Shown piece by piece: positions 11,968-13,717 of a stretch of 13,717 bases of DNA. The DNA is taken from the NCBI GenBank assembly GCA_018058445.1, contig JAGOZY010000004.1, positions 1 through 13,717 of the forward strand, in the 5' to 3' direction. A program made the position numbers and the translations under genes. Position 1 is the stretch's first letter. Every line of letters starts with the position of its first letter. Source of the DNA: Negativicutes bacterium (GTDB lineage Bacteria; Bacillota; Negativicutes; JAGOZY01). Under the pieces are notes generated by a model. It was not told the DNA's origin and did not search any database. It worked only from the letters and a program-made list of their open reading frames with translations.

Positions 11968-13717
11968 AGAACTACTGGCATGTATCTGGTAGTTATTTTA
12001 GGTGTTTTGTGGGCTGTGTCATTTTTCTCCCAGTCTGGTGCAGAAAAAAATGACGTAAGTTATAGTGTATTTTTGCAAAAAGTATCCTCTGGTGAAGTCC
12101 AGAGTGTAGTGATTGACGGAGAGAGCATTCGAGGAAAACTAAAAGATGGTAAGGATTTTGCAACGGTTGCACCTCGCGATCCTGCTCTTGTAGAAAACCT
12201 GCGTACAGCTGGTGTCGATATTACAGCGGAGCCACCTGGACAAAATAGCTGGTGGAGTTCTATTTTATCTTCTTTACCGATTGTACTTTTGCTTGTGGTC
12301 TGGTTCTTTATTATGAACCAAAGCCAAGGCGGTGGTAACCGGGTGATGAACTTTGGTAAAAGCCGGGCAAAGATGATGGGTGAGGATAAGGTAAAGGTTA
12401 CTTTTTCGGATGTTGCCGGCGCTGACGAGGCGAAGCAAGAGCTAGAGGAAGTCGTAGAATTCCTTAAAAGTCCGAAAAAATTTAGTGATCTAGGTGCTCG
12501 TATCCCTAAAGGTATTTTATTGGTCGGGCCGCCTGGGACAGGAAAGACGCTACTTGCCCGTGCAGTTGCGGGGGAAGCGGGTGTACCTTTCTATAGTATT
12601 AGTGGCTCGGATTTTGTTGAAATGTTTGTTGGAGTCGGGGCTTCTCGAGTCCGTGATCTCTTTGAACAGGCAAAGAAGAGTGCTCCTTGTATCGTTTTTA
12701 TCGACGAGATTGACGCTGTAGGGCGTCATCGGGGTGCGGGGCATGGTGGCGGTCATGATGAGCGCGAACAGACCTTGAATCAACTCCTCGTCGAAATGGA
12801 CGGTTTTGGTACCAATGAAGGCATTATTATCTTGGCGGCAACAAACCGTCCGGATATTTTGGATCCTGCGCTTTTGCGTCCAGGCCGTTTTGATCGTCAT
12901 GTGACGGTGGATCGACCGGACATCAAAGGACGGGAAGAAATCTTGAAGGTCCATATCAAAGGAAAACCAGTAAGCCCAACGGTGGATCTTCGTGTGTTGG
13001 CTCAACAGACGGCTGGATTTACCGGAGCTGACTTGAGTAATTTGGTCAATGAGGCGGCTTTGCTTTCTGCTCGTGAAGGAAAAAATATGATCGAAATGCC
13101 GCAGATGCAAGAAGCGATTGAACGAGTGATCGCCGGCCCTGAGCGCCGAAGTAAAGTGCTAAGTGATTCTACGAAGAAACTGACTGCCTTTCATGAGGCG
13201 GGTCATGCAATCACTGCTCACTATCTGCCGGCGGCGGATAAGGTTCATAAAATTACGATTATTCCTCGGGGTCGAGCCGGTGGATACACGCTGACTTTGC
13301 CGAAGGAAGATCGTAGCTATATGACGAAGCAGGAAATGATCGATGAAATCAAAGTATTGATGGGTGGTCGAGTGGCGGAAGCTCTCGTGCTCAAAGATAT
13401 CAGTACAGGAGCGAGTAATGATCTGGAACGAGCCAGCGAAACGGCCCGCCGGATGGTTTGTGATTATGGGATGAGCGAAAAGCTTGGTCCGATATCCTTT
13501 GGTAGTCGACAAGAGCAGGTTTTCCTAGGACGAGATATGGGGCGCGATCGCAATTATAGCGAAGAAGTCGCTCAGATCATTGATCAGGAAGTACGAAGAA
13601 TTGTCGAAGGTGCCTATCATAAAACCGAAGAAATCCTGACGACTCATATGGATGAACTCCATACAATCGCAAATGCGTTGCTTGAGTTTGAAACGATTGA
13701 CTCGGTCGATATGAAAT
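11953..13717 (+). CDS. ftsH: ATP-dependent zinc metalloprotease FtsH (3' truncated by window)
   Basis: FtsH is a membrane-anchored hexameric AAA+ protease that extracts and degrades membrane and short-lived cytosolic proteins. Translation begins at TTG: the resulting MNRFFRTT resembles the MNRVFRNT start of B. subtilis FtsH, and AGGAGGGG precedes it. The only nearby ATG (11980) would remove the first residues ahead of the helix. There are two transmembrane helices (about 10-26 and 101-119) around an extracytoplasmic domain. The AAA module has Walker A GPPGTGKT (192-199), pore loop FVGVG, Walker B IVFIDEID (247-254) and the second region of homology [18 protein letters not shown] (298-315). 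The protease zinc site HEAGH (414-418) has its third ligand at Asp490 (SNDLERA). About 588 residues are visible; only the last 40-70 are missing. It closes the conserved tilS–hpt–ftsH block. Confidence 0.97.
   Translation, partial: MNRFFRTTGMYLVVILGVLWAVSFFSQSGAEKNDVSYSVFLQKVSSGEVQSVVIDGESIRGKLKDGKDFATVAPRDPALVENLRTAGVDITAEPPGQNSWWSSILSSLPIVLLLVVWFFIMNQSQGGGNRVMNFGKSRAKMMGEDKVKVTFSDVAGADEAKQELEEVVEFLKSPKKFSDLGARIPKGILLVGPPGTGKTLLARAVAGEAGVPFYSISGSDFVEMFVGVGASRVRDLFEQAKKSAPCIVFIDEIDAVGRHRGAGHGGGHDEREQTLNQLLVEMDGFGTNEGIIILAATNRPDILDPALLRPGRFDRHVTVDRPDIKGREEILKVHIKGKPVSPTVDLRVLAQQTAGFTGADLSNLVNEAALLSAREGKNMIEMPQMQEAIERVIAGPERRSKVLSDSTKKLTAFHEAGHAITAHYLPAADKVHKITIIPRGRAGGYTLTLPKEDRSYMTKQEMIDEIKVLMGGRVAEALVLKDISTGASNDLERASETARRMVCDYGMSEKLGPISFGSRQEQVFLGRDMGRDRNYSEEVAQIIDQEVRRIVEGAYHKTEEILTTHMDELHTIANALLEFETIDSVDMK

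Noticed and set aside
12550..13110. 186-codon open frame on the minus strand opposite ftsH
   Set aside because: It lies entirely within the conserved AAA domain coding sequence, has no recognisable motif and is best explained as a codon-bias shadow.
1..13717. Mobile element, CRISPR array or defence system
   Set aside because: No direct-repeat arrays, transposase motifs, terminal inverted repeats or phage genes were seen; all genes are co-directional housekeeping or envelope genes.

Overview
The window is a compact, all-plus-strand block of bacterial housekeeping genes. Gene order and protein types point to a low-to-mid GC Bacillota (Firmicute). The order mfd – spoVB/murJ-like – mazG – (hup) – divIC – S1-domain gene – tilS – hpt – ftsH is the classic mfd-to-ftsH neighbourhood known from Bacillus and Clostridia. 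The sporulation genes usually interleaved there (spoVT, yabP, yabQ, spoIIE) are absent, as is the small S4-domain gene yabO. I infer a non-sporulating or sporulation-reduced lineage. A Negativicutes-like organism would fit, but I cannot establish that from the sequence alone.

Layout: (1) bases 1-1259 hold the C-terminal third of Mfd, cut by the window edge. (2) 1323-4033 hold a SpoVB/MurJ-type MOP-family flippase with its own extended -10 promoter, then MazG, whose N-terminus is unusual and whose 5' coding region contains a terminator-like hairpin. (3) 4164-4460 is hup (HU), with a dyad in its leader and a textbook terminator behind it. (4) 4623-8459 is a likely operon for envelope growth and division: a class A penicillin-binding protein, a secreted TPR protein and a DivIC/FtsB-like septum protein. 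(5) 8539-8973 is an S1-domain RNA-binding protein with a strong promoter whose -35 overlaps the divIC stop, closed by a hairpin. (6) 9049-11797 is a tight run of a two-gene ThrE/YjjP-YjjB type exporter, a short tilS and hpt (GTG start). (7) 11953-13717 is ftsH, starting at TTG and cut by the right edge.

The genes are mostly growth-linked: transcription-coupled repair, lipid-linked precursor flipping, nucleotide-pool cleaning, nucleoid packaging, peptidoglycan synthesis and division, tRNA-Ile modification, purine salvage and membrane proteolysis. No gene-free stretch exceeds about 165 bases. I saw no tRNA, rRNA, CRISPR array, insertion sequence or prophage gene. I found no clearly undescribed multi-gene system. 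The best leads are regulatory: hairpins followed by T-runs lying inside or at the very start of coding regions (mazG, the thrE leader, ftsH). Other leads are the replacement of sporulation genes by a PBP/TPR pair and an exporter pair, and an unusual residue in TilS.
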